DNA of 64,000 nucleotides from Pontibacter sp. G13 (GTDB lineage: Bacteria; Bacteroidota; Bacteroidia; J057). The notes beneath the pieces were generated by a model. It was not told where the DNA came from. It ran no database searches and saw nothing but the letters and a program-made list of their open reading frames with translations. Numbering within the stretch: position 1 is the first letter of the stretch; each line of letters opens with the position of its first letter. The DNA lies in NCBI RefSeq assembly GCF_031851795.1, contig NZ_CP134696.1, positions 2,031,001 through 2,095,000 on the forward strand, written 5' to 3'. The position numbers and the translations under genes are program-made. This document shows positions 27,307 to 35,253 of this stretch, piece after piece.

Positions 27307-28407
27307 ATGAAACAGATGATTTTGATGTTGGTAGGATTCCTCGGAGTGATCGTAGGGGCCAATGTCTACTTGGCACAGCGATTTGGAGCGGCTTTCGGAT
27401 TGGAAAATCTCTGGCCGATGTATGTCGCATTTGGATTGGCCACCGTGTTTTCCATGGGAGGACTGATGGCATGGACCCACTCGACCTCAGCCTTGGGGAA
27501 CCTCCTTTTTGGCGTGGCATCCATTATGGTGGGATTTCTCCTCTACCTCATCCTCACGACAGTGGTCGTACACCTAGCTTCGCTGGTATTGCCGATGACT
27601 GCCTTTCAGGCTGGGGGCGCAGCCCTGATTCTCGCGGCGCTGATTTCAGGCTACGGAGTGTGGAACTCCTATCAAGTACGCACCACCTATCCCGAAATCG
27701 AAATCACGGGATTGGATCGGCCCGTACGTGCGGCTCACTTGACAGATACGCATTTGGGCCACTTTCGAGATGGAGACGATCTCGCCAAAATCGTGCAGAC
27801 CATCAATGAAGAAAACGTGGATGTCGTCTTCTTCACGGGTGACTTGCTGGATGGAAAAATTCAGCTGAAACGCGAAGCTATGGCACCGCTCGCCAATCTG
27901 GACGCTCCGGTATTCTTTGTTGAAGGAAACCATGACGAGCATACAGGCGTGGATGCAATCAAAGGGTATCTGAGGGAATTGGGGGTAGTGGTACTCGAAA
28001 ACCAGATCACCGAATGGGAAGGAATCCAGATCGTGGGCTTGAATCACATGCTGGCAGATGACCAGACCACCAATGTGCACGCCGACCCGAATGGGCCTAC
28101 CATCCAGAAGACCTTGGGAGCCATGAGTCTGGATGCAGACAAGCCGACCATTTTGCTTCACCACGGTCCTGATGGTATCCAATATGCGCATGAAGCAGGT
28201 GTGGATTTGTATCTCGCCGGGCACACCCATGCAGGTCAAATGTGGCCCCTCAATTACGTGGCCGAGATGATGTTTGACTACAATCGGGGCCTTCATCGAT
28301 ACGAAGACACGCAAATCTACGTGTCGCAGGGAACCGGGACATTTGGTCCTCCCATGCGAGTCGGTACCGAGAGCGAATTGGCGATTTTGACGCTGCTTCC
28401 CAAGTAG
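27307..28407 (+). CDS. Membrane-anchored metallophosphoesterase (YaeI/YkuE type)
   Basis: Four predicted transmembrane helices in the first 125 residues (MILMLVGFLGVIVGANVYL; MYVAFGLATVFSMGGLMAW; LLFGVASIMVGFLLYLILTTVVV; GGAALILAALISGYGVW) precede a calcineurin-like phosphoesterase. All five metal motifs are present: AAHLTDTHLGHF, FFTGDLLDG, VEGNHDEHTG, LLHHGPDGI and LAGHTHAGQMWPL. The YaeI/YkuE group hydrolyses phosphodiesters such as lipid A or phospholipid derivatives, and the anchor suggests a membrane substrate. It follows the TetR gene by 17 bases; the two likely form one unit. Confidence 0.88.
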   Translation: MKQMILMLVGFLGVIVGANVYLAQRFGAAFGLENLWPMYVAFGLATVFSMGGLMAWTHSTSALGNLLFGVASIMVGFLLYLILTTVVVHLASLVLPMTAFQAGGAALILAALISGYGVWNSYQVRTTYPEIEITGLDRPVRAAHLTDTHLGHFRDGDDLAKIVQTINEENVDVVFFTGDLLDGKIQLKREAMAPLANLDAPVFFVEGNHDEHTGVDAIKGYLRELGVVVLENQITEWEGIQIVGLNHMLADDQTTNVHADPNGPTIQKTLGAMSLDADKPTILLHHGPDGIQYAHEAGVDLYLAGHTHAGQMWPLNYVAEMMFDYNRGLHRYEDTQIYVSQGTGTFGPPMRVGTESELAILTLLPK

Positions 28408-28448
28408 GCAGCAGGACAACAGGATATATCGGGATTACAGGATCTCGA

Positions 28449-28511
28449 ACCACACATGATTGTGCTGAGTGATTCAGGGGCAGGACCTTCGGGGCTTTGC
28501 CCCTGTGTGGT
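28449..28511 (+). other. Nested inverted repeat, possible terminator
   Basis: An outer ACCACA/TGTGGT pairing (from 28449, to about 28511) encloses CAGGGGCA (28475-28482) pairing with TGCCCCTG (28498-28505). It lies 41 bases after the phosphoesterase stop and may end that operon, though no T-tract follows. The rest of the 28408-28622 gap, which turns AT-rich from about 28550, shows nothing else. Confidence 0.4.
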
Positions 28512-28622
28512 ATTTAAGATCGTACTAAGGGGTAGATTTGGGAGACTTGATTGCTGATCAAAGGAATTCTCAAGTGCCTGTCAAGGTGATGAAATTTTTT
28601 TAGAATAATTCTTGAATAATGA

Positions 28623-29081
28623 TTACTCCCCCATTTTTTGTAAAACCAAATCTTTCAATGAAGAAGAAAGCCAAAATCCATGATTCTCTAGTTTTTCAAG
28701 AATGAGTCTTCCAGAGTCGATCAGACCTTTTTCTTTAGCCTTGATTAGGATTCCAATCGTGCCAGTAACTCTCAAGTCAAGATTGGTAGCGACTTTTCTC
28801 CCTTTTCTTTCATCAATTAAGATTCGCCCTTTAGGGAAGGCCATTGCCAGAGCTATAGCACTTGCTTCTCCCTCATCCAAGTGTAGAGATAATAATTTGA
28901 ACTGTTTAATATCATATTCATCTGAAACCTCAATCCATTCAGGGATCTCAGCATGAATTTCTGCCCTTACAATATCTGAAATAAGGATTCTATCATAAAG
29001 ATCTTTAAGGACCGATTCGTATCCGATATCTAATAGCGCAATCAATGGACTTGAATCAGATACAATCAGGTTTTCAGGCAT
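28623..29081 (-). CDS. DUF3368 PIN-like toxin
   Basis: A PIN-fold nuclease of the DUF3368 type, the toxin half of a type II toxin-antitoxin pair. It starts LIVSDSSPLIALLDIGYE (first acidic residue of the PIN active site), then ISDIVRAEIHAE, LDEGEASAIALAMAF (central Glu), ILIDERKGRKVA (paired Asp/Glu), and VTGTIGILIKAKEKGLI, the DUF3368 signature. Length 152 is standard. It overlaps the antitoxin gene by 8 bases. Codons are clearly more A/T-rich (many AAT, ATT, TTT) than in the neighbours, indicating recent gain. Confidence 0.87.
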   Translation of the reverse strand: MPENLIVSDSSPLIALLDIGYESVLKDLYDRILISDIVRAEIHAEIPEWIEVSDEYDIKQFKLLSLHLDEGEASAIALAMAFPKGRILIDERKGRKVATNLDLRVTGTIGILIKAKEKGLIDSGRLILEKLENHGFWLSSSLKDLVLQKMGE

Positions 29082-29301
29082 TGGCTATGTCTTGTTCGAT
29101 TTCTTCGATACCGTATTGAAAAATGGAAACCTTATACTTTTTCCCAAGAAGTTCGATAAAAGCCTGTTTGGACAAGCCTACCATCTCTGCCCCTTGTCCA
29201 GTGGTAATGAGTCCCTCCTCAAACAGTTTGGCAGCAAAGAGCATACTCAGCTCGAATTGACTGAGATGCAGGCCTTTGGGGAGATTGAACTTGATGCTCA
29301 T
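29074..29301 (-). CDS. UPF0175-family antitoxin
   Basis: 75 residues in the UPF0175 pattern: LPKGLHLSQFELSMLFAAKLFEEGLITTGQGAEMVGLSKQAFIELLGKKYKVSIF, a small helical DNA-binding protein regularly paired with DUF3368 toxins. It lies upstream of and overlaps the toxin by 8 bases, the usual antitoxin-first order. It is AT-rich like its partner. It probably represses its own operon; no clear palindrome was found ahead of it. Confidence 0.87.
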   Translation of the reverse strand: MSIKFNLPKGLHLSQFELSMLFAAKLFEEGLITTGQGAEMVGLSKQAFIELLGKKYKVSIFQYGIEEIEQDIANA

Positions 29302-29408
29302 CAGTTAGTCATTTTTTAGTTAGGGTAATATAATGAAATTAGACTGGATTAAGCCTGCTATACGGCACTTCTAGCCATGCGGTCTATCCGCACCTTGCCT
29401 ATTTCGCT

Positions 29409-29580
29409 GTGCGGCTGGCAGGAGAGGGGTGAAGGATGGGAACGGTGCGAGGTACGAGCAGTCCGGAGCCTTCAGCGGAGGACGGAGCAAAGCGAACCCG
29501 TGTACAGCCTGACCCTGCGGCTAGACCTGCCAAGCGGCATCTAGGTTGCCAAGTCCGCAGGGGCACCCCCAAATACCCAT
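29409..29580 (+). repeat. Structured intergenic element, copy C
   Basis: One of three related elements in the window. It begins GTGCGGCTGGCA and ends GGCACCCCCAAATACC. Inside, GTCC (29461-29464) and GGAC (29480-29483) pair around GGAGCCTTCAGCGGA, at the position where copies A and B also carry a hairpin. It is GC-rich beside the AT-rich toxin-antitoxin pair. Frames open in it are not conserved between copies. Confidence 0.6.
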
Positions 29581-29606
29581 CATCTGATCTCCCTCCTCGC
29601 CACATA

Positions 29607-29639
29607 CAAAAAGGGCCCCACCCAAATTGGGCGAGTCCC
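29607..29639 (-). terminator. Rho-independent terminator of the MBL gene
   Basis: On the minus strand GGGACTCGCCC pairs with GGGTGGGGCCC with some G-U pairs and one mismatch, and is followed by TTTTTG. It lies 24 bases beyond the MBL hydrolase stop. Confidence 0.7.
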
Positions 29640-29663
29640 TGACCATCATAAATATGCTTTGTG

Positions 29664-30494
29664 CTATCGGGTAGCTCGGCGCGACTCAAATAGTTTGGGA
29701 AGGCCAGCATCGAGTAGTTGCTGTCCCTGATAATCGGGGAATGCCTCGATCAGCGCCACCTTCATCGCTTCTGGAGACTCGGCTGTCTGGAAGATTTGTT
29801 CGGCCTGATCCAGATAGTTCACCATCTCTGGGATGATCGTCCGCTCTGCATGATCTCCATGACCGCAGATGAAATGATTCATCCCGTCATAGCTGGTGAG
29901 TTTTTGGACGGCATTGCGCCATCCATCGAAGTGGCCGTGCGCCAAGTACAGATGCGTCTGGTTGTACAGCAAGTCCGCGCAGATCATGGTGTTGAGGACG
30001 GGAATCCGAATGGTCATGATGGATTCAGCCTCTACGCCCTGAAACTCCTCAAAGCGGATTTTCACGCCATCGTATTTCTCGACGCCGGGTTTTTGGATGT
30101 TGTCCACGAGAGTTGGCGCATCGGGAATCTGGTTGCCCAAAAACTCTTTCTGAGCTTCGATAGTCGCCTCTCCAAATTCCTTGATCGCCTTGCGTGTGGA
30201 TGCGCTGGCGAAGGCCTTGGCGGAACCATACTGCTCTAGCCCAAAGTAGTGATCGGGATGCGCATGGGTGATGATCACCTTTTCGATCGGCTTTTCGAGG
30301 GACCGTACGAATTGTGCGAATTGCTTGGCCTGAGGACGCAGATATTGGCAATCCACGACGATCAGGCGTTGATCCGTCTCGATGACATGGGAATTCACGA
30401 AGGCCGAATCGGCTCCCCCAATGAATGTATGGATGGCTGCATGACTCCCTCGGATCGAAAGGATATTGGAGGGAAGTGCGGATGAACTACTCAT
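29664..30494 (-). CDS. MBL-fold metallo-hydrolase
   Basis: A metallo-beta-lactamase-fold hydrolase with the zinc motif THAHPDHYFG (HxHxDH), LYNQTHLYLAHG and HFICGHGDHAE near the third metal site. 276 residues from the ATG at 30494; the extra 13 residues from an in-frame start at 30533 look non-native. No signal peptide, although IRGSHAAIHTFIGGADSAFVNSHV resembles secreted members. The substrate cannot be told. It is downstream of, and on the same strand as, the SDR gene with a 163-base gap, so it is likely a separate unit. Confidence 0.82.
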   Translation of the reverse strand: MSSSSALPSNILSIRGSHAAIHTFIGGADSAFVNSHVIETDQRLIVVDCQYLRPQAKQFAQFVRSLEKPIEKVIITHAHPDHYFGLEQYGSAKAFASASTRKAIKEFGEATIEAQKEFLGNQIPDAPTLVDNIQKPGVEKYDGVKIRFEEFQGVEAESIMTIRIPVLNTMICADLLYNQTHLYLAHGHFDGWRNAVQKLTSYDGMNHFICGHGDHAERTIIPEMVNYLDQAEQIFQTAESPEAMKVALIEAFPDYQGQQLLDAGLPKLFESRRATR

Positions 30495-30657
30495 GTTTTT
30501 TCGGGTTTGTTGGATAACAAATCGTAGGAACATGAACCTGAGCCTTCCCGAATTGTTGATTTTCTACTTCCTAAACCCTCCTGATTAGCAGCAGACTCCG
30601 AAAATAATTGGGCGCACCCGCCCGGCACCGAGACGCATTCGATACCGGGCTTAGCGA

Positions 30658-31650
30658 CTAGACGTGGGCAAATTCTACGGGAAATGGGGCATAGGCTTCT
30701 TGCACGATTTGCCAGAAGGTCTCCCGGAGCGCTGGATCAGTCAGCGCGGCATTCATGGGTTTCTGATTGGTCAATTTGCCGAGTGCCTTGCCTTCCGGGG
30801 CGCCGATGATATCTCCATTCCGGCCGATCTTGCCTGTCAGGCTATCGACAAATTTCTGCGCACCGGCTTTTGGGCTTTGTGCCAATCCCAGCAATCCCAT
30901 GATCCCGAACGCTACTTTCTCCATGAAAAATCGCTGAATAGGAGGCGTAGTCGCCAATCCATTGGTTCCGTAGGTGAGTCCGGGCGTAAACCAAAGCACC
31001 CTTCCTGCAAAGCCCGTTTTCTCGGCGATCTCTGCCAGTTTCGAGGAAAGGATCGCGCTGGAAAGTTTGGAGGTACCCATCGCAGCCATTGCGTGATACG
31101 CGGGCAGATTGTCTCCTTTCACCACATAGTTGCGAAATTCATCAGGGCCCGAGAATTCAGGCTTGGGAATCAATCCGGGAATCCCACGTGCGCCCTCTCC
31201 TCCTGCAAACACGATCGTCGCATCCTCGGCGATCAATCCCCGCTTGAGGAGATTGACCAATGTCGCATATCCGCCGAGTGCATTCTGCGAGATGGTCCGT
31301 TCCACATTGAGTCCATTCCAGTTTACAGTCTGGCGTTCATTCCCGAATACCACTCCTCCGGCCTGCAAAAACACCACGTCAAATGGATGCTGCTTCGGAA
31401 GCTTGGCCACTGCCTCCTCGATGGCCCGAGGATCGTTCATATCAAATCCCCCCACTGCCTCCACGATGGTAGATTGTGCGGGATTCGAAGCCAATAAGCG
31501 GGCTTTCGCTTCATCGCCTTTGGATTGGGTACGGGTGGCCATGATGATACTTCCCGCGCCTTGTTGGTAGAGCAATTGCGTGGTTTCGAAGCCCATACCT
31601 CCATTGGCTCCGGTGATCAAGATCGATTGGTTGGTGAGTGATCGTTCCAT
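30658..31650 (-). CDS. Short-chain dehydrogenase-like protein lacking the usual Tyr
   Basis: An SDR resembling the protochlorophyllide-reductase/WWOX-like group, with a cofactor motif ILITGANGGMGFETTQL, then FDVVFLQAGGV and TIVFAGGEGAR. At the active site the normal YxxxK appears as MGTSK (M191 and K195), so the catalytic Tyr is replaced by Met; a Tyr at 185 is six residues further upstream. The fold seems intact over 330 residues, so it may be a non-standard or non-catalytic member. Upstream (31707-31739) lies a two-half-site sequence almost identical to one in front of the DUF4345 gene, which suggests control by the AraC regulator at 37.5-38.4 kb. Confidence 0.8.
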   Translation of the reverse strand: MERSLTNQSILITGANGGMGFETTQLLYQQGAGSIIMATRTQSKGDEAKARLLASNPAQSTIVEAVGGFDMNDPRAIEEAVAKLPKQHPFDVVFLQAGGVVFGNERQTVNWNGLNVERTISQNALGGYATLVNLLKRGLIAEDATIVFAGGEGARGIPGLIPKPEFSGPDEFRNYVVKGDNLPAYHAMAAMGTSKLSSAILSSKLAEIAEKTGFAGRVLWFTPGLTYGTNGLATTPPIQRFFMEKVAFGIMGLLGLAQSPKAGAQKFVDSLTGKIGRNGDIIGAPEGKALGKLTNQKPMNAALTDPALRETFWQIVQEAYAPFPVEFAHV

Positions 31651-31706
31651 GTTTTGTATCGGTTTGTTGATACAAATGAACGCGAATCTGGCCGCGAGGC
31701 TTTGGA

Positions 31707-31739
31707 GGATCAGCCCAATGATTGGGAGGATTGGCCCAA
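31707..31739 (-). promoter_or_regulatory. Two-half-site operator upstream of the SDR
   Basis: GGATCAGCCCAA (31707-31718) and GGATTGGCCCAA (31728-31739) are direct repeats 21 bp apart with GATTGGGA between them. The same arrangement occurs at 37447-37479. It lies 57 bp upstream of the SDR start, and two direct half-sites on one DNA face suit an AraC-family dimer. Confidence 0.65.
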
Positions 31740-31743
31740 GTCT

Positions 31744-33030
31744 TCAGAATTGGAAATCAAACCAATTTCCGCCCGGTCCTGAATAAGTAAAACTGAACTG
31801 CAGTCGCAGAAAGGATGCCATCGGACATACCATCAGGAAGGAGGTTCCCACCGAAGCCAGATGGCGCTTTTGGGTCCAATCGCCCAAATGATGTCCCCCA
31901 TTGCCCCAGCTTCCATACATGGCGTGCTCCAGGGCAAACCAAGCCGTATTGACATAGCTCAGATGGAGTCCCACGTACGCGGCGTAGATATTGCGCCCAG
32001 ATAGCTCTCCGGTTTTGTATCCGCGGATGTCATTGGCACCGCGATAGTACCAAAGCGAGGGAATCTCAGAGGTGGTATGCGCACCGGAAATCCGAGTACT
32101 GATCTGTAGAACCCGATTGAAGATTTTGTGGTATTCTGCTCCCCATTCGGCATATTGAAAGCTGGGGCTTTGCTCGTTGAACCCGATTCCTGCTCCAAAT
32201 CTCAGATAGGCCATGGCCCCATCTTTCCGGAGTCGCTGCGAATTGACGGTGCCTATGGACTCGTAGAGCGCTAGTTTTAGTCCCCGATAGGTATACTCCT
32301 CGGGATGAGGCAATTCCAGCAAGGTGGAATCCAGCAACGCTCGATCGGTCTGGTGTTGGAAAACTTCAAATTCTAGATTGGGGGAAACGGTGTATCGGTA
32401 ATCCTGATGATTGGGAGCGCCAACCACTCCATAGAAGGAACGGCGTTGAAAGGCGACAATCGATTGGCGTTCTCGCCGTTCGATCTGAGAAAGGACGCGA
32501 TTCCCGAATGTTGTCCCCAAGGCCAGCGTTGAATTTCCCGGGAGCAACTGACGGGGAATTTCTGTTCGCAAATCCAGCTCATTTCCCACGGTATTGAAAC
32601 CCGCACGAATACGAACCCGGATATTCCGCCCCAGAAAATTGAGATCCTCGACCCCCAATCCAATCCGATAGTCCTGCTTGCTCCCCTGAATGGCAATGAT
32701 GGGATAAATGGTGAATCCGTCTCGGGCTGTGATGACCAAGTGAGTCCTTCCATCTTCCAGCGTATCCAATCGGTGATCCACAGTCGCAAAATTGCCGATG
32801 TTCCAGACGCGTTGGAGCGAGGTGTCAATCTGTCCTTGCGTGACGGCATCTCCCGGCTGAAAGAGCAGCTCCCGGAAAACGATGGATGCTTTGGTGCGCC
32901 AATTTCGTTCGATCGAAATCGTGTCGATCACCATGATCTTCGGTTCGGTCGAGTCTTGGGCAAATAAATCGGCGGTCAGGCTCCAGAGTAATCCCAGGGC
33001 CATCGCCAAGCGTAGCGTAGTAGTATACAT
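31744..33030 (-). CDS. Omp85-type outer-membrane protein with one POTRA domain
   Basis: The signal peptide MYTTTLRLAMALGLLWSLTADLFA is followed by QD. Residues about 30-110 resemble a single POTRA domain (IMVIDTISIERNWRTKASIVFRELLF, WNIGNFATVDHRLDTLEDG). The rest is a beta-barrel of the bacterial surface antigen type, with the NDIRGYKTGELSG stretch that matches the Omp85 RGF/RGY motif on loop 6, and a C-terminal Phe. 428 residues is short compared with BamA (about 800), so this is not the essential assembly factor but a small paralogue. The ATG at 33030 is preferred over 33204 for the signal peptide. The cargo or partner is unknown. Confidence 0.78.
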   Translation of the reverse strand: MYTTTLRLAMALGLLWSLTADLFAQDSTEPKIMVIDTISIERNWRTKASIVFRELLFQPGDAVTQGQIDTSLQRVWNIGNFATVDHRLDTLEDGRTHLVITARDGFTIYPIIAIQGSKQDYRIGLGVEDLNFLGRNIRVRIRAGFNTVGNELDLRTEIPRQLLPGNSTLALGTTFGNRVLSQIERRERQSIVAFQRRSFYGVVGAPNHQDYRYTVSPNLEFEVFQHQTDRALLDSTLLELPHPEEYTYRGLKLALYESIGTVNSQRLRKDGAMAYLRFGAGIGFNEQSPSFQYAEWGAEYHKIFNRVLQISTRISGAHTTSEIPSLWYYRGANDIRGYKTGELSGRNIYAAYVGLHLSYVNTAWFALEHAMYGSWGNGGHHLGDWTQKRHLASVGTSFLMVCPMASFLRLQFSFTYSGPGGNWFDFQF

Positions 33031-33141
33031 ACATGAAGTGTAGGAGAAACAATATATTGAATAGTCATTTAATTTATTAGACGATATTTCAAAAAATTGA
33101 ATTTCACGGCTATTTCTTTCTACTAATTTCCTCAAAATGAA

Positions 33142-33173
33142 AGCAGGAGCTCCGCTTCCACGAAACTCCTGCT
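33142..33173 (-). terminator. Terminator of the 33208-33834 gene
   Basis: AGCAGGAG (33142-33149) pairs with CTCCTGCT (33166-33173); on the minus strand the stem is followed by TTCATTTTG. It lies 35 bases after the stop of the upstream minus-strand gene. Confidence 0.6.
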
Positions 33174-33207
33174 CTCCTGTTTTAGTAGGCAAATCTCCCT
33201 CCAAGTC

Positions 33208-33834
33208 CTATTTCACGACAGATTCTCCCAAAACCATTTCGAAGATGATATAGTGTGGCAAGTCAAACTCCTTGCCCCAATCCTCGATGGAGACATCGCT
33301 CTGATCCACGGCACACCACATTTTGTAACCATCCTTTTGGTAGGGCAGAATATAGGCGAAAGCAGGGAATGCCTGTCCAGCCTGAATCTCCACTTCCGTC
33401 CCTGTATCTCTGAGCGAATAGTCATCGGATTCGGTCGCATCATAAAAACGTTCAATTCCGACCCACGGAAACCGCACATAGAGCTTCAATTGATCTTGGG
33501 ATACCTTCTGTCCCATGATCCGGAATCGCACCGTATCGGCATTCAAGGGCCCAATCATGCGGGTGCTGGGAGAGTGAATCAAGGTATCAATCTGTTTCAA
33601 TTCCCCATTCCATATTTCTTTGGCGATGAGGGAATACTCCTTGCCTTTGAGGTTTTTGCCGGCAATCATCACCTGATAGTAATCGATTCCCTGAAAGGTA
33701 TACAGGTCCATCAAATCGGTCCGATCTGGACCATGCGAGGCGTGCATTTCAATTTTTCGGGCGGGGGCATCTTGGCAGAATCCAATCTGGAAACCGACCC
33801 ACAACAGGGCCAGCAGCGAGACAAGTGATTTCAT
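33208..33834 (-). CDS. Secreted protein of unknown function
   Basis: 208 residues with a signal peptide (MKSLVSLLALLWVGFQIGFC, then QD). The mature part is beta-rich with many aromatic residues (FPWVGIERFYDATESDDYSL, YILPYQKDGYKMWCAVDQSD). I recognise no family and no catalytic motif. It is flanked by a terminator and by a 255-base gap with only minor hairpins (for example ACAGGAA/TTCCTGT at about 33859), so it seems monocistronic. Confidence 0.65.
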   Translation of the reverse strand: MKSLVSLLALLWVGFQIGFCQDAPARKIEMHASHGPDRTDLMDLYTFQGIDYYQVMIAGKNLKGKEYSLIAKEIWNGELKQIDTLIHSPSTRMIGPLNADTVRFRIMGQKVSQDQLKLYVRFPWVGIERFYDATESDDYSLRDTGTEVEIQAGQAFPAFAYILPYQKDGYKMWCAVDQSDVSIEDWGKEFDLPHYIIFEMVLGESVVK

Positions 33835-34089
33835 GAAATTGGGTAGTTAGCATGAAAAACAGGAACCGTTCCTGTCCTCTCAAGCTAGACAGATCTCCGG
33901 ATATTTCGTTGCACGGAGGCAAAATCCTCCTTCCGGCGCACCTCCGTATCAGGCTATTAGCCGCTCCATTTTTTCATTCAATTTGTCAGGGAAGCCTTTC
34001 GGATCATCCACATGAAATGCCGAGACAGAAACGGATTTTCGGCTCCCGTAGATACCTATGAGGATTTGGGGCTCAAGGAAGGTGAGCTA

Positions 34090-35250
34090 TCAGGGCGCAT
34101 CATCCCCGAAAAAATAGCTGTAAATCTGATCGATGGAATAATTCCCGAAGTATAAGTCTGTCGCCGTCTCGGTGTAGAGAAACATGATCACATCGTGCTT
34201 GGCGAGCGTCTCGGACCAGGGCAGATCATTGGGATTGACTACAATACCATCGTGAGAATCAGGATACGCCTCGGAATGGTAGTAGAAAAACTGACCTCCT
34301 TTGAAGGCTTCCTGAGCGAAGGTCTTGCCCCACGGTCCCCAGTAGAAGCTGTCTCCAATCGTCAGCATACTCAGTCGGTCGTGAGTGGAATCGATCTGGA
34401 AGTAGTACTGCGGATATCCCAACAGACCATCTGGAATGTCAGACATCAAATTGAGACTCACTTCGATATCGGCATCCCGTCCCCGTGCTTCCGTACTTTC
34501 CTGGATCTCCATCAAGACCAAGTCCGGCAAATCCAACGACAACTGACGCTCGAAGTAGCGCACCAACGAATCCGTCACTAAATACTCTGCATATTCGCTC
34601 CAATGAATCCCCGTTTTGGGCATCAGGGGGTAGGGAACAGAATCTCGGATCTCATAAAACCAAGCCATGCAATCCATGAGGTGAATGCCTTGGCGCTGCA
34701 TATCCGCGATGGTCACGGGGTAGTTGGTTGGCTTCTGCTCAGTAGGCAGCATGTGATCAGGTACATATTCGGGGTACAGGCGCCCCTTGCCCGGAGCAAT
34801 CATCACCAGTAGATCCTTGCCCAGTCCGTTGAGGGTATCTTGTATCGCTTTGAGTTTCCGGTTGCGCTCGACGATGGCATCCACGCCCATGAAGTTATCA
34901 CCTTTCAGGGACTCGATATAGCGATGCTCGAATAGCACCCCGTCCTTCCCGGCAAAGACATATTGGGCATGTGTACGGCCATAAAGCTGATATTCAAGCT
35001 CATTCCGTAGTCTGACCAACGACGGCCGAAATCCCACTTCGGCATTGAGTTGGGCTTCAGCCTCGGATTGAAATTTTCCGGAGAACCATGATTCGACGGA
35101 AAGTTGAGCTTCAGGAGGATTGGTAAAGGCCCCTTGCAATGCCGGAACCCGAACCCAATTTGTCCACTGCTGAAGAGCCGGTAGCGTCAAGACCCCCACC
35201 ATCAGAATTGCCAGCAACCAAAGCCACCATGTGATGAATCGCTTATTCAT
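34090..35250 (-). CDS. AlgX/AlgJ-like SGNH acetyltransferase partner (DHHW family)
   Basis: A type II membrane-anchored periplasmic protein (helix WWLWLLAILMVGVLTLPAL near the N-terminus) with an AlgX/AlgJ SGNH-like domain. Visible motifs are VFAGKDGVLFEHRYIES, LLVMIAPGKGRLYPEYVP, KTGIHWSEYAEYL (His of the DxxH-like pair) and LTIGDSFYWGP (the GDS serine). Such proteins take acetyl groups from an MBOAT partner and add them to an exported polysaccharide. The gene starts 3 bases after the MBOAT stop, so they form an operon. In Pseudomonas the polymer is alginate; here the polymer is unknown and no polymerase is adjacent. Confidence 0.82.
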   Translation of the reverse strand: MNKRFITWWLWLLAILMVGVLTLPALQQWTNWVRVPALQGAFTNPPEAQLSVESWFSGKFQSEAEAQLNAEVGFRPSLVRLRNELEYQLYGRTHAQYVFAGKDGVLFEHRYIESLKGDNFMGVDAIVERNRKLKAIQDTLNGLGKDLLVMIAPGKGRLYPEYVPDHMLPTEQKPTNYPVTIADMQRQGIHLMDCMAWFYEIRDSVPYPLMPKTGIHWSEYAEYLVTDSLVRYFERQLSLDLPDLVLMEIQESTEARGRDADIEVSLNLMSDIPDGLLGYPQYYFQIDSTHDRLSMLTIGDSFYWGPWGKTFAQEAFKGGQFFYYHSEAYPDSHDGIVVNPNDLPWSETLAKHDVIMFLYTETATDLYFGNYSIDQIYSYFFGDDAP

Positions 35251-35253
35251 GAG

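Noticed and set aside
29399-29710. Minus-strand frame across element C
   Set aside because: The frame is not conserved in copies A and B, and it overlaps a terminator and the MBL gene end.
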